This document shows positions 25,825-36,464 of a DNA stretch of 64,000 bases, piece by piece. Source of the stretch: Bacteroidales bacterium Bact_09 (GTDB lineage Bacteria > Bacteroidota > Bacteroidia > Bacteroidales > UBA932); NCBI GenBank assembly GCA_001603455.1, contig LUZA01000029.1, positions 16,179-80,178 on the forward strand, written 5' to 3'. The position numbers and the translations under genes were made by a program. Under the pieces are notes generated by a model, which made no database searches, was not told the origin of the DNA, and saw only the letters and a list, made by a program, of their open reading frames with translations. The first letter of the stretch is position 1. Every line of letters begins with the position of its first letter.

Positions 25825-25895
25825 TGAGCTATGGTGTAATGGTAGCACTACAGATTCTGGCTCTGTCGGTCCGGGTTCGAGTCCTGGTAGCTCAA
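25825..25895 (+). tRNA. tRNA-Gln (anticodon CUG)
   Basis: A second 71-base cloverleaf starting 7 bases after the first, with identical acceptor, D arm and anticodon stem. The loop TTCTGGC gives anticodon CTG. It differs from its neighbour at six positions only, so it arose by tandem duplication and changed its wobble base. CCA is not encoded. Confidence 0.96.
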
Positions 25896-25910
25896 CTCCA
25901 GACAATCAGT

Positions 25911-25918
25911 TAACTTTA
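25911..25918 (+). promoter_or_regulatory. -7 box for the exported metallopeptidase gene
   Basis: TAACTTTA, one mismatch from TAnnTTTG, ends four bases before ATG 25923. A leaderless transcript is predicted. The site lies 16 bases after the second tRNA. Confidence 0.5.
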
Positions 25919-25922
25919 CAAA

Positions 25923-28832
25923 ATGAACAGACTGGTTGTATTTTTTTCCCTTACCTGTTGCCTGGCTGGGTCGTCCATAACGGCAAGCGGCCAGTATTAC
26001 AGAACGGGTGAGGATCCTGCCCGCCTGAAATGGAACAGCATACAGACAGCCCGTTTTCAGATCATTTATCCCCGGGGCATCGATTCACTGGCATTCCGTT
26101 ATGCCTGGTTGCTGGAACAGACAGTACAGCCAGTCATGTCTTCGCTCCGTGCAAAAAGTCCCTCCATCCCTGTTCTGATAAAGCCTTACGACATTAATAG
26201 CAATGGAATGGTGGTCTGGGCACCCAAAAGAATAGAGCTGAAAACAACACCTCCCCCGGAAGGCACACTTCACAATTGGGAAAAGCAGCTTGTGCTCCAC
26301 GAAACAAGACATGTGGCACAAATGCAACGCGCCGGGGAGCGATTTTTCCGGATTTTGGGATGGTTTCTGGGACAACAGTCAGAAGGGATAGCGGTGGGAC
26401 TTTATTTCCCAAGATGGCTACTGGAGGGAGATGCTGTCATTACAGAAACACTATTATCAAGAGCGGGAAGGGGCCGGGAGGCTTCTTTTCTGATGCCTTA
26501 CAAAGCCTATTTCGCGCAAGATAAATCTTTTTCATACGATAAATGGCGTTACGGTTCATTCCGGCATTATGTACCGAATCACTATGCGCTGGGTTACATG
26601 AAACTCTCCGTTGCACAATACTATTCAGGAGAAGAAGCACTGGACCGCATATTCACCGATATCACCAAATATTCTTTCTGGCCTTTTGTTTATAGTAATA
26701 CCTTCCGGAGAAATTATGGACATTATGCAGTAAAACTGTGGGAACCGGCCATTGAATTCTACAAAGGTGTCTGGAAAGAACAAGATGCCCGGAAGGCCCC
26801 TTTTTATGAAGGCCTTCAGATAAACAGGCCTGTTAAAGATTTTGTACACTACAGTTCTCCTACCCTTGCACTGCACAAAGACGGCAGCCATGTTCTGTAT
26901 GCCGTGAAATCTTCCCTTTCACAAACAAAAAGGCTGGTTCGTTTCCCGCAGGAAGCCGGAACCAAGGAACAACCAGTCTGCCTGCTGGGACAGATCAATT
27001 CGGCCTTGAGAACGGCCGGCCCTTATCTCTACTGGAGCGAGACGGTAAGCGGGCACCGCTGGGCTCATGAGAACTTTTCTGTGATCATGAGCTATAACAC
27101 CGTAACGGGAAAAAAGAACATGCTTCTGCCCCGAACCCGTTATTTTAATCCCACACCATGTCACGACGGTCTTTTTCTTGCTGTTGTGCATTACCCGCCG
27201 CAGGGAGGGTCGGAGCTTCACCTGCTGGATCCCCAGACAGGCCAAATCCTGGAAAAACACATCGCCCCCGGGGGAGAACAAATGGCCGATATCGCCTGGA
27301 CTGACAACAACACCTTGTTCCTGCTGATGATCGGTGAAAAAGGCACCGGGATCTACCGCCTGGACAGAAGATCCGGGAGCTGGAAAACCGTTCTTCCCCC
27401 GACTTTCCATTCTCTTACAGGACTACAGGAAGCCGATGGTCTACTGTATTTTAAAAGTGACAGGCTCCGGAATACGGACAATATCTACAGCCTGGATCCG
27501 GAAAACGGGCAGGTCCTGCAACTGACAAACGTTCGTTTCGGGGCTTTTGACCCATTTCCCTCAGGCAGGGATTGTGGCCGTTTCTTGTATTATGTCAATT
27601 ATACAGCACAGGGTTACCAGCTTACCCGGTTGCATCCGGACAGTCTGCTGAACAGGCCTGCAGACTTGCCGGCACATCAGCAAGATCCTTTTATCCTGGC
27701 TTCCCGGTCGGATTTCAACATCGACACCCTGTGCGTACCGGAGGAATTGTCCTATCCGGTAACAAAATATAGTAAATTCCTCAACATGTTCCGGATCCAT
27801 TCCTGGATGCCGTTCTACTTTAATTACAACGACATCGCAAATTTCACCTTTCAACATTATTATCAGACCATAGCCCCCGGAGTAACGATCATGTCCCAAA
27901 ATACACTGGGGACATTGACTTCGACCCTGGGGTATTCCTACCACAAGGGATTCCACGCCGGCCATCTGAAGATGAACTTTTCCGGATGGCTGCCAGTTTT
28001 TTCCCTGCGACTGGATGTGAATGACAGATTCAAAACAAACACCTTTATAAGTCCGGACAACGACAATGGAGGATACAAATGGGTTTCCGACACCCTGGCT
28101 TTACCACACCTGGAGGCATCCCTGCAGGCATACATCCCCTTTACATTTCATCGCCACGGATGGCAGCGCGGGTTTGTGCCTTCTGTCAGATACTGGTTTT
28201 CGAACGACACTTACCGGCTTCCCTGCGGGAAGGGGGATATCCCAAATCAGATATTCCAGGCTGGCATCCAGTATTATCAAATGGTAAACCGTTCTGTACG
28301 GGATATATTTCCCCGCCTGGGTTTCGGGCTGAATGTCCAAACTTCTTTTTCTCCCGGGTCCGTAACATTTTTCACGAATATTCTGTATTTACAAGCTTAC
28401 GGATACCTGCCCGGAGTCCTCTGCAACCAAGCCTTTAAATGGAATGTGGGGTGGCAAAGACAGGAAATGAAAGACCGTTATTTTTACCTGGGGACGTTTA
28501 TCCGGCCTCCGCGCGGCATGGCAGATAAGGTCCTTGCCCCGGAAACTTTTACGGCTTCTTTAGATTATGCCATTCCGGTCTGGGTCGGTGATCCGTCAAT
28601 CCCGGACATTATATATATCAAACGCCTACAACTGATTCCGTTTGCCGACTACTTGCAGACCCTGCAGCAGGATGGAACAAAAAACAGGTACTGGTCTGCC
28701 GGGACAGACTTGCTAATGGATTTCCATCTTTTCCGGATCGGTGTCATGCTCACAGCCGGCGTACGTTACGCATATACCTGTGATAAGAAGCACCATTTTG
28801 AATTTTTATTTTCATTTCCAGCTTTTAATTGA
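25923..28832 (+). CDS. Exported zinc-peptidase/propeller/outer-membrane barrel protein
   Basis: A 969-residue protein with a signal peptide (about 1-23). Residues 40-280 look like a gluzincin-type peptidase: HETRH at 126-130 fits HExxH, and the third ligand would be Glu168 in WLLEGDA, 42 residues on. Residues 310-630 carry repeated DGSHVLYAV, ADGLLYFKSDR, CGRFLYYVNY strands typical of TolB-like propeller repeats. From about 680 alternating polar/hydrophobic strands run to a terminal Phe-x-Phe pattern ending in FNstop, as in outer-membrane barrels. Function unknown; a surface protease anchored in the outer membrane is the simplest reading. Confidence 0.72.
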   Translation: MNRLVVFFSLTCCLAGSSITASGQYYRTGEDPARLKWNSIQTARFQIIYPRGIDSLAFRYAWLLEQTVQPVMSSLRAKSPSIPVLIKPYDINSNGMVVWAPKRIELKTTPPPEGTLHNWEKQLVLHETRHVAQMQRAGERFFRILGWFLGQQSEGIAVGLYFPRWLLEGDAVITETLLSRAGRGREASFLMPYKAYFAQDKSFSYDKWRYGSFRHYVPNHYALGYMKLSVAQYYSGEEALDRIFTDITKYSFWPFVYSNTFRRNYGHYAVKLWEPAIEFYKGVWKEQDARKAPFYEGLQINRPVKDFVHYSSPTLALHKDGSHVLYAVKSSLSQTKRLVRFPQEAGTKEQPVCLLGQINSALRTAGPYLYWSETVSGHRWAHENFSVIMSYNTVTGKKNMLLPRTRYFNPTPCHDGLFLAVVHYPPQGGSELHLLDPQTGQILEKHIAPGGEQMADIAWTDNNTLFLLMIGEKGTGIYRLDRRSGSWKTVLPPTFHSLTGLQEADGLLYFKSDRLRNTDNIYSLDPENGQVLQLTNVRFGAFDPFPSGRDCGRFLYYVNYTAQGYQLTRLHPDSLLNRPADLPAHQQDPFILASRSDFNIDTLCVPEELSYPVTKYSKFLNMFRIHSWMPFYFNYNDIANFTFQHYYQTIAPGVTIMSQNTLGTLTSTLGYSYHKGFHAGHLKMNFSGWLPVFSLRLDVNDRFKTNTFISPDNDNGGYKWVSDTLALPHLEASLQAYIPFTFHRHGWQRGFVPSVRYWFSNDTYRLPCGKGDIPNQIFQAGIQYYQMVNRSVRDIFPRLGFGLNVQTSFSPGSVTFFTNILYLQAYGYLPGVLCNQAFKWNVGWQRQEMKDRYFYLGTFIRPPRGMADKVLAPETFTASLDYAIPVWVGDPSIPDIIYIKRLQLIPFADYLQTLQQDGTKNRYWSAGTDLLMDFHLFRIGVMLTAGVRYAYTCDKKHHFEFLFSFPAFN

Positions 28833-28838
28833 TCTTTC

Positions 28839-29531
28839 ATGAAATTTCTCCGTTTTTTCTCCCCTTACGAATGGTTCCTGCTAATAGCCATCGTTACCCT
28901 GAATTTTGTCGTGTTTTTTATTACGGGAGAATGGGACATGTTATCGACTGTTGCTACTGTTTCGGGTGTTCTGTGTGTAGTATTGGTTGCAAAGGGACAT
29001 ATATCTAATTACCTCTTCGGACTGATTCAGGTTAGCCTTTATACCTACCTTTCTTGGGGCGTGGGCTATTGGGGGGAAGTGGTACTTAACGGACTGTATT
29101 ATGTTCCCATGCAGTTCATCGGTTTTTTCATGTGGCGAAAACGAACCCGAGAAGGAAGCCGGACGTGCGTCAGGGCAAAAAACCTGACAGAAAGGCAAAG
29201 GCTTGTATTGTTTATCGTATGTGCGGCATTGATAGCCTTAGGCGGATTTGTTCTTAAGTATTACGGAGATCCCGCCCCTTTCCTTGATTCCACCACAACT
29301 TTCCTTTCCATTGTCGCCATGTTCCTCATGGTTAAAACATATTCCGAACAATGGTATTTGTGGATCACCGTCAATGTGGCGACCATCATTATGTGGGGCA
29401 TGGCCTATTTCCGGGAGGGACAGGCCAGTCATCTGATCATTGCTTCTATGTGGTGTGTTTACCTGCTCAATTCCGTTCACGGTCTGTTCGTGTGGAAAAA
29501 GGCTGCCAAAACGACTTCGCTGACAAATTGA
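28839..29531 (+). CDS. pnuC: PnuC-type nicotinamide riboside/vitamin transporter
   Basis: A 230-residue membrane protein with seven hydrophobic helices. Family features: NYLFGLIQVSLYTYLSWGVGYWGEVVLNGLYYVPMQ-type helices with the tail FIGFFMWRK, and the later W-x-W-x-x-x-N pattern in WYLWITVNVATIIMWG. PnuC proteins let nicotinamide riboside diffuse in before phosphorylation; related PnuT and PnuX carry thiamine or riboflavin. It starts six bases after the exported peptidase gene. A second paralogue lies at 47484-48149. Confidence 0.82.
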   Translation: MKFLRFFSPYEWFLLIAIVTLNFVVFFITGEWDMLSTVATVSGVLCVVLVAKGHISNYLFGLIQVSLYTYLSWGVGYWGEVVLNGLYYVPMQFIGFFMWRKRTREGSRTCVRAKNLTERQRLVLFIVCAALIALGGFVLKYYGDPAPFLDSTTTFLSIVAMFLMVKTYSEQWYLWITVNVATIIMWGMAYFREGQASHLIIASMWCVYLLNSVHGLFVWKKAAKTTSLTN

Positions 29532-29555
29532 CAGATTTCCTGCCGTGGCATTGAT

Positions 29556-29585
29556 TTTGCGTTAACACGATTCGTTAACAGCAAA
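29556..29585. promoter_or_regulatory. Palindrome upstream of groES, candidate operator
   Basis: TTTGC-GTTAAC (29556-29566) and GTTAAC-A-GCAAA (29574-29585) form an inverted repeat with a 7-base centre; GTTAAC is itself self-complementary and so also reads as a direct repeat. It lies 44-73 bases before the groES start. It does not resemble the CIRCE element (TTAGCACTC-N9-GAGTGCTAA). No clear -7 box follows. Confidence 0.5.
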
Positions 29586-29628
29586 CGCTTTAATTAAACA
29601 ACAATAAACATTTTAAACTTTATCAGAG

Positions 29629-29898
29629 ATGAAAATCAAACCTTTAGCAGATCGAGTAGTCGTTCAGCCGCAGGAAGCAGAGACCAAGACAGCTTCGGGT
29701 CTTTACATTCCCGACACCGCAAAAGAAAAACCCCAGCGCGGAAAAATCGTGGCAGTAGGAAGTGGAAAAAAAGATGAGCCTATGGAATTGAAAGAAGGTG
29801 ACATGGTTCTGTACGGTAAGTACGCTGGAACTGAGATCAACTTTGACGGAGAAGAGTATCTTATTATGCGTCAATCTGATGTGTTAGCCATTATCTGA
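29629..29898 (+). CDS. groES: Co-chaperonin GroES
   Basis: An 89-residue GroES, short as in other Bacteroidota. [36 protein letters not shown] shows the mobile loop (TASGLYIP) that docks on GroEL, and [19 protein letters not shown] the conserved core. Seven copies cap the GroEL ring. It is 29 bases ahead of groEL, in one operon, with a palindromic candidate operator upstream. Confidence 0.97.
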   Translation: MKIKPLADRVVVQPQEAETKTASGLYIPDTAKEKPQRGKIVAVGSGKKDEPMELKEGDMVLYGKYAGTEINFDGEEYLIMRQSDVLAII

Positions 29899-29912
29899 AA
29901 TTAACCAAATAA

Positions 29913-31556
<1,644 letters not shown>

Positions 31557-31576
31557 TAATCAGCTTTTTGCTAAAC

Positions 31577-31618
31577 AAAAGAACACGGGAAGGATACACT
31601 TCCTGTGTTCTTTTTTTT
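31577..31618 (+). terminator. Intrinsic terminator of groES-groEL
   Basis: A 16-base-pair stem (31577-31592 with 31599-31614, one G-U pair) with a 6-base loop GATACA is followed by a run of eight T. It is the strongest terminator in the window. Its right arm and T run abut the -7 box of the next gene. Confidence 0.92.
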
Positions 31619-31621
31619 GTG

Positions 31622-31629
31622 TATCTTCG
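31622..31629 (+). promoter_or_regulatory. -7 box for the GH95 gene
   Basis: TATCTTCG, the same variant as at rocD, ends four bases before ATG 31634. Any upstream element about 19 bases away would lie in the terminator's right arm. Confidence 0.5.
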
Positions 31630-31633
31630 TTCT

Positions 31634-34045
31634 ATGAAATACAAGCGCCTGCTGCCCTGGTTTTTTCTTTTGCTGGCAGGTTGTCGGGCAGATCTTCCAT
31701 CCGGCACACAGGGTCTGGCTTTGGTTTCGGGCCGGCCGGCAAACATCTGGGAAGAAAGATTCCCGCTCGGTAACGGGAGGATAGGCGCTATGCCTGACGG
31801 AGGCATCTGTACGGAACATATCCTGCTCAACGAGATCTCGCTGTGGTCCGGATCGCCTGCAGATGATCTGTATCCCGGGATACACCGCTATCTGTCGCTT
31901 ATCCGGGAACTGCTTTATAAAGAACGTGTTCCGGAGGCCCAGGAGTTTATGTACCGTCATTTCACGGCAGCTACAACTGGTTCTGACGGAAGCAGCGGAG
32001 CAGACAATACATTTGGCAGTTTTCAGGTCCTGGGATCTGTGCTACTGCATTTTTCATACGATGCTCCCGCAACTAAAGCAACATTGTACAGCAGGATGCT
32101 GGATGTTTCCACTGCCACTCAGTTTACTTCTTTTAACATAGGGGGAATAAACTATACAAGGGAATGTTTTACCTCTATGGACAATGATGTAATGATCCTG
32201 CACCTTACTGCTTCACAACCACATGCGCTTAAATTCACTGCAACCCTTTCTCGTCCGGAAAGGGCACGCGTTTTTGCGGCAGACAGTTCCCTGGTCATGG
32301 AAGGAATGCTGAATTCGGGACAGAACGGTGTACCCGGCATGCGTTTTTATACCCGCATGATGGTCATTCCTGGTGAAGACGGGACCGTTGCTTTTTCAGC
32401 TGATACCATAAACCTTACAGGCGCAACCGAGGCATGCGTGATCGTTTCCGCTGCCACGGATTATGATGTGAAAACAATGTCCCTGCAACAAGATTCCACT
32501 TTTATACTCCGGGCCGATTCCCTCGTCCTGCATGCTTCCCGGGTACCTTTCCCCGAGCTTAAGAAAAACCATGTTGACAAATACCAGTCACTATTTCACC
32601 GGGTAAGTCTGCAGCTTCCCGATTCCTCAGGATTCTATTTCCAGTACGGCAGATACCTGCTCATCTCTTCCACCCGTCCCGGTTCACTTCCACCTAATTT
32701 GCAGGGTTTGTGGACTCCTTCGGTACAAACACCCTGGAATGGGGCTTACGATTTGAATATGCACCTGCAGATGAATTTTTGGCCGGCCCTGGTTACGAAC
32801 CTTGCCGAATTGCAACTGCCGCTGCTTGACTTTACTACCTGGCTATCGGAACAGGGCATAAAAACGGCCCGGGAATATTACAATGCTCCCGGATGGGTGG
32901 TGCATTCCAGGACAAATCCATGGGGATTTACCGCTCCGGGTCACAATACCGCCTGGAGCGGATACAATGCAGGAGGTGCGTGGTTGTGTGCGCGCCTGTG
33001 GGATCATTATGCATTCACCCTGGATACGGAACGCTTGCGGCAGGCTTATCCGGCTATGCTCGAAGCCGCCCGTTTTTATCTTTCCACGCTCACGGAGGAT
33101 CCGCATTTCGGGTGGCGGGTACCGTCCCCCTCTATGTCTTACGGTAATACTTATTACCTTCTGGATGAAGAAGCGTCCGACAAACTGTCAGTACCATTAT
33201 TCCTTTGTATAGGTTCAACTTCTGATGTCCAGCTTGTAAAGGAATTGTTTTCCAATATGATCTCGGCCAACCGGATATTGCGCAATACAGACGATTTCCC
33301 TTTCATCAACCAACTGGAAGAAGCCATGGACTGTCTCCCTCCATATAAAATAAATGCTACAGGATGCCTGCAGCGATGGCTCTTTGATTATACAGAAGAA
33401 GACCTGCGGATGCGCAATGTTCCTCATCTCTATGCCTTGTATCCCTGGAATGATATAAACTCAGATGACACGGTTCTTGCCCGGGCATGCAGCAATACAT
33501 TGGAAAGAAGGGGATATGGGGGTTCGGGATGGCAGATGGCCTGGAATATGAACCTCAGGGCAAGACTCGGGGATGGTGCAGGAGCATATAAGGTGCTGTG
33601 CAATATGATGTCCCCTGCACTGGAAGAAAGTATATCGCCTTACCTTAGCCGTGACATCGCATCCATAACCCTGCTCGGCTCGGGGATGTATCCCAATGGT
33701 TTTTCTTCCAACCCGCCTTTCCAGATAGACGGGAATCTGGGAGGGTGTGCAGGTATCGCAGAGATGCTGCTTCAAAGCCACCAGGGATTCATACACGTAT
33801 TGCCGGCCATCCCGCCTGAATGGGAACAGGGCGGTTCGTTTTCGGGTCTATGTGCCCGCGGGGGAGCCCAGGTGTCCTGCTCGTGGAAAGACGGGCATGT
33901 CATCGAGGTCATAATCAGAGCTACAGCAGACAATACGTTCCTGCTGAAAGTCCCCGGGAATTTCCGCCGCATAAAGGAAAACTACATAAGGGTTTCCCTG
34001 AAAAAGGGGGAACAAGTCAGATACCATCCAAGAAGCACCCTGTAA
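31634..34045 (+). CDS. GH95 family alpha-L-fucosidase-like lipoprotein
   Basis: An 803-residue glycoside hydrolase. The signal LLLAGC marks a lipoprotein (Cys near residue 18). The family start NIWEERFPLGNGRIGAMPDGG, NLQGLWTPSVQTPWNGAYDLN, LQMNFWPA, HSRTNPWGFTAPG and DGNLGGCAGIAEMLLQSH agree with GH95, whose members remove alpha-1,2-fucose (or galactose) by inversion. The Asn-rich loop and the Asp of DGNLGG match the catalytic region. It stands alone without SusCD genes. Start is set by the signal peptide and promoter. Nfo begins three bases after its stop. Confidence 0.88.
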   Translation: MKYKRLLPWFFLLLAGCRADLPSGTQGLALVSGRPANIWEERFPLGNGRIGAMPDGGICTEHILLNEISLWSGSPADDLYPGIHRYLSLIRELLYKERVPEAQEFMYRHFTAATTGSDGSSGADNTFGSFQVLGSVLLHFSYDAPATKATLYSRMLDVSTATQFTSFNIGGINYTRECFTSMDNDVMILHLTASQPHALKFTATLSRPERARVFAADSSLVMEGMLNSGQNGVPGMRFYTRMMVIPGEDGTVAFSADTINLTGATEACVIVSAATDYDVKTMSLQQDSTFILRADSLVLHASRVPFPELKKNHVDKYQSLFHRVSLQLPDSSGFYFQYGRYLLISSTRPGSLPPNLQGLWTPSVQTPWNGAYDLNMHLQMNFWPALVTNLAELQLPLLDFTTWLSEQGIKTAREYYNAPGWVVHSRTNPWGFTAPGHNTAWSGYNAGGAWLCARLWDHYAFTLDTERLRQAYPAMLEAARFYLSTLTEDPHFGWRVPSPSMSYGNTYYLLDEEASDKLSVPLFLCIGSTSDVQLVKELFSNMISANRILRNTDDFPFINQLEEAMDCLPPYKINATGCLQRWLFDYTEEDLRMRNVPHLYALYPWNDINSDDTVLARACSNTLERRGYGGSGWQMAWNMNLRARLGDGAGAYKVLCNMMSPALEESISPYLSRDIASITLLGSGMYPNGFSSNPPFQIDGNLGGCAGIAEMLLQSHQGFIHVLPAIPPEWEQGGSFSGLCARGGAQVSCSWKDGHVIEVIIRATADNTFLLKVPGNFRRIKENYIRVSLKKGEQVRYHPRSTL

Positions 34046-34048
34046 ACT

Positions 34049-34927
34049 ATGAACAAACAGACTACTATGAACACAGACAAAAGATTCTCCTCCTTCCGCA
34101 TAGGTTGTCATCTCTCTTCTTCCGACGGATATTTTGCCATGGCAAAAACAGCCGTCGGGATAGGAGCCAACACGTTTCAGTTTTTTACCCGTAATCCGCG
34201 CGGTGGAGCGGCAAAACCCATAGATCCGGACGATATTGCCGCGTTTCTTGCTTTTTCAAAAGAGAATGGTATTGGCCCCATACTGGCACACGCTTCCTAT
34301 ACCATGAACCTTTGTGCAGCAGAAGCCCGTATCCGGGATTTTGCCCTCAACACCATGATGGATGATCTCTGCCGTATGGAATATACCCCGGGAAACCTAT
34401 ATAATTTACATCCGGGAAGTCATGTACAGCAAGGGGTGGAAAAGGGTATTGAATTGATCGCAGGTGCGCTGAATACTGCCATAACAAAAGACCAGACTAC
34501 CTGGGTCCTGCTGGAAACCATGGCAGGAAAAGGCTCCGAAATAGGAAGAACCTTTGAAGAATTACAGGAGATTATGGACCGGATAGAAATCCGGGACCGT
34601 CTGGGTGTCTGCCTGGATACCTGCCATATTTTCGATGCCGGCTATGATATTATAAACGACCTGGACGGGGTGCTGGAACATTTTGACAAAGTTATAGGAT
34701 TGGAAAGACTTAAGGCCATACACCTCAACGACACCAAAAATCCGTTTAAAAGCCATAAAGACAGGCACGAGACCATAGGGGACGGATATCTGGGGATTGA
34801 GACTTTTCGCAAAGTGATCAACCATCCGGCGCTGCAGCATCTACCCTTCTACCTGGAAACGCCCAATGAACTCCCGGGATACGCCAGGGAGATCGCTTTG
34901 CTGAAAACTGAACGCACCGGAGCATAG
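34049..34927 (+). CDS. nfo: Deoxyribonuclease IV (AP endonuclease)
   Basis: A 292-residue Nfo-type TIM-barrel endonuclease that cuts at abasic sites using three zinc ions. Metal-site segments: [77 protein letters not shown]. These, especially [18 protein letters not shown], resemble clostridial Nfo more than the usual Bacteroidota form beginning IGAHVSASGG, which hints at transfer. ATG 34067 is an alternative start. Its last 79 bases overlap lolE on the other strand. Confidence 0.93.
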   Translation: MNKQTTMNTDKRFSSFRIGCHLSSSDGYFAMAKTAVGIGANTFQFFTRNPRGGAAKPIDPDDIAAFLAFSKENGIGPILAHASYTMNLCAAEARIRDFALNTMMDDLCRMEYTPGNLYNLHPGSHVQQGVEKGIELIAGALNTAITKDQTTWVLLETMAGKGSEIGRTFEELQEIMDRIEIRDRLGVCLDTCHIFDAGYDIINDLDGVLEHFDKVIGLERLKAIHLNDTKNPFKSHKDRHETIGDGYLGIETFRKVINHPALQHLPFYLETPNELPGYAREIALLKTERTGA

Positions 34928-36093
34928 GCGGCCAGGAATCCGATACCCAGCACAGTAAGAGATACCAGCATCATATCGACCCATTGTACATCCACAGGAT
35001 AATCGGTCACCACAAAACTGCCGGGAAGGGATATCAGCCCAAACCGGGACTGTATCCAGCAGATCAACAGTCCCAGAATCATTCCCGTGGCCCAACCCAG
35101 GATAGATATAAGCCAACCCTCCATGACGAAGATCTTCCGGATAAGTTCCGGACGTGCCCCCATGCCGGCAAGTACGGCAATATCCTCCTTTTTTTCCAGG
35201 ATGAGCATGCTGAGTGAACTCAGTACATTGCTTGAAATGATCACCAGTATAAAACCCAGAAGGACAAAAATTATAATTTTTTCGGTCGTCATCATCCTGT
35301 AAAGAGTTTCATTCTGCTGATAACGTGTCAGCACTTTGTAAGAAGGTCCCAGTTTGTTTTCCAGGTCCTTTTTGAGCGATTTGAGCGCATTTTTACCGTT
35401 GACCCTTATCTCTACATGGGAAACCTGGTCTTTATAATCCAGGAGCCTGCGGGCTGTTTGCAGAGGGATCAGCAGATGACTGGCATCGTAACGTTGTTCA
35501 ACGGTAAATATACCTCCGGGAAAAAGCTTTTCCCGCTTAAGGGATGCCATAGGGTTCAGAGGAAAGAATACAGCGTCCTTTCTGGGATAATAGATCCACA
35601 AAGGGTCAACAAAAGCCACGTTCATACCCAGATCATTGGCCAGGCTTCTGCCCACAACGGCTTCTTCTACCTGCCCAAAATACACATTGAACGAACCGCT
35701 TGTGATATGATTCTTCAGAGGGGAAGTCGCTATAAAAATACTATCCACTCCTTTCATGGTAGCGACCGATTGCTGGTTCCTGTACTGCAGAAAAACCGTT
35801 TCTTCTATCACCGGACAAAAAGCTGCCATACGGGGATCCTCCTTCATCTGTCCAAATACTTGCAGATTGGGGATGGTCTTACCTTCTACACTTTTCACAA
35901 TCAAGTCCGGATCGAATGTGTTGTACATCCCCTTTACCAGGTTGTCAAATCCGTTGTAAACAGACATGACCACAACCAAGGCCATAGTTCCCAGGGCGAT
36001 TCCGATGGCGCTGATGGCCGAGATCACATTGATGATCTGTCTGGATTTTTTTGCCAGCAGATACCTCCACGCTATGAAAAAAGCAACTTTCAA
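34849..36093 (-). CDS. lolE: LolE/LolC-like ABC transporter permease (FtsX family)
   Basis: A 414-residue FtsX-type permease: one N-terminal helix (residues 20-45), a MacB-like periplasmic domain, then three C-terminal helices. The N-terminus [45 protein letters not shown] is typical. It probably belongs to the lipoprotein-releasing Lol complex; the ATPase is not in the window. It is the last gene of tyrS-rbfA-lolE. The C-terminus runs past the expected end near [13 protein letters not shown] and lies opposite the 3' end of nfo. Confidence 0.85.
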   Translation of the reverse strand: MKVAFFIAWRYLLAKKSRQIINVISAISAIGIALGTMALVVVMSVYNGFDNLVKGMYNTFDPDLIVKSVEGKTIPNLQVFGQMKEDPRMAAFCPVIEETVFLQYRNQQSVATMKGVDSIFIATSPLKNHITSGSFNVYFGQVEEAVVGRSLANDLGMNVAFVDPLWIYYPRKDAVFFPLNPMASLKREKLFPGGIFTVEQRYDASHLLIPLQTARRLLDYKDQVSHVEIRVNGKNALKSLKKDLENKLGPSYKVLTRYQQNETLYRMMTTEKIIIFVLLGFILVIISSNVLSSLSMLILEKKEDIAVLAGMGARPELIRKIFVMEGWLISILGWATGMILGLLICWIQSRFGLISLPGSFVVTDYPVDVQWVDMMLVSLTVLGIGFLAAYAPVRSVFSKAISLAYPGSSLGVSR

Positions 36094-36105
36094 TATTGAG
36101 GCAGA

Positions 36106-36462
36106 TTATTGTTTCAGTAACTCATCAATATGCTGGGCGTAATCCAGGGAATCGTCAAGAAAGAAGACAAGTTCCGGGACAATACGCAACTGCCTGGCCA
36201 CACGACGTCCCAGTTCCCCCCTTATAGACCTTGATTGTTCCTGTACCCGGTTCAAAACTTCCTGTGCCTTTTGAGAAGGAAAAACACTGATCCAGGCATG
36301 TGCAATGGACAGATCCGGACTAATGCGCACGTGTACAACAGAGATCATCGCTCCGCCAAAAACGCTCAAGCCTTTTGACCGGAAAATTTCTGACAGATCT
36401 TTCTGGATCTGCCGGGCAACTTTTAATTGTCTTGTTGTCGTATCCGCTCCGGGTGTTTTCAT
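36106..36462 (-). CDS. rbfA: 30S ribosome-binding factor RbfA
   Basis: A 118-residue KH-fold protein that helps mature the 5' end of 16S rRNA in the 30S subunit. TRQLKVARQIQKDLSEIF at the N-terminus and ISVVHVRISPDLSIAHAWISVFP (strand pair) are family marks; the end RIVPELVFFLDDSLDYAQHIDELL is characteristic. ATG 36462 is preferred over TTG 36468. It begins three bases after the tyrS stop and leads lolE by 12 bases. Confidence 0.93.
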   Translation of the reverse strand: MKTPGADTTTRQLKVARQIQKDLSEIFRSKGLSVFGGAMISVVHVRISPDLSIAHAWISVFPSQKAQEVLNRVQEQSRSIRGELGRRVARQLRIVPELVFFLDDSLDYAQHIDELLKQ

Positions 36463-36464
36463 GA

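Noticed and set aside
25741-25900. Direct repeats of about 78 bases, CRISPR-like at first sight
   Set aside because: They are two tRNA-Gln genes with full cloverleaf folding.
29532-29628. CIRCE element before groES
   Set aside because: No TTAGCACTC/GAGTGCTAA arms; the inverted repeat there is a different sequence.
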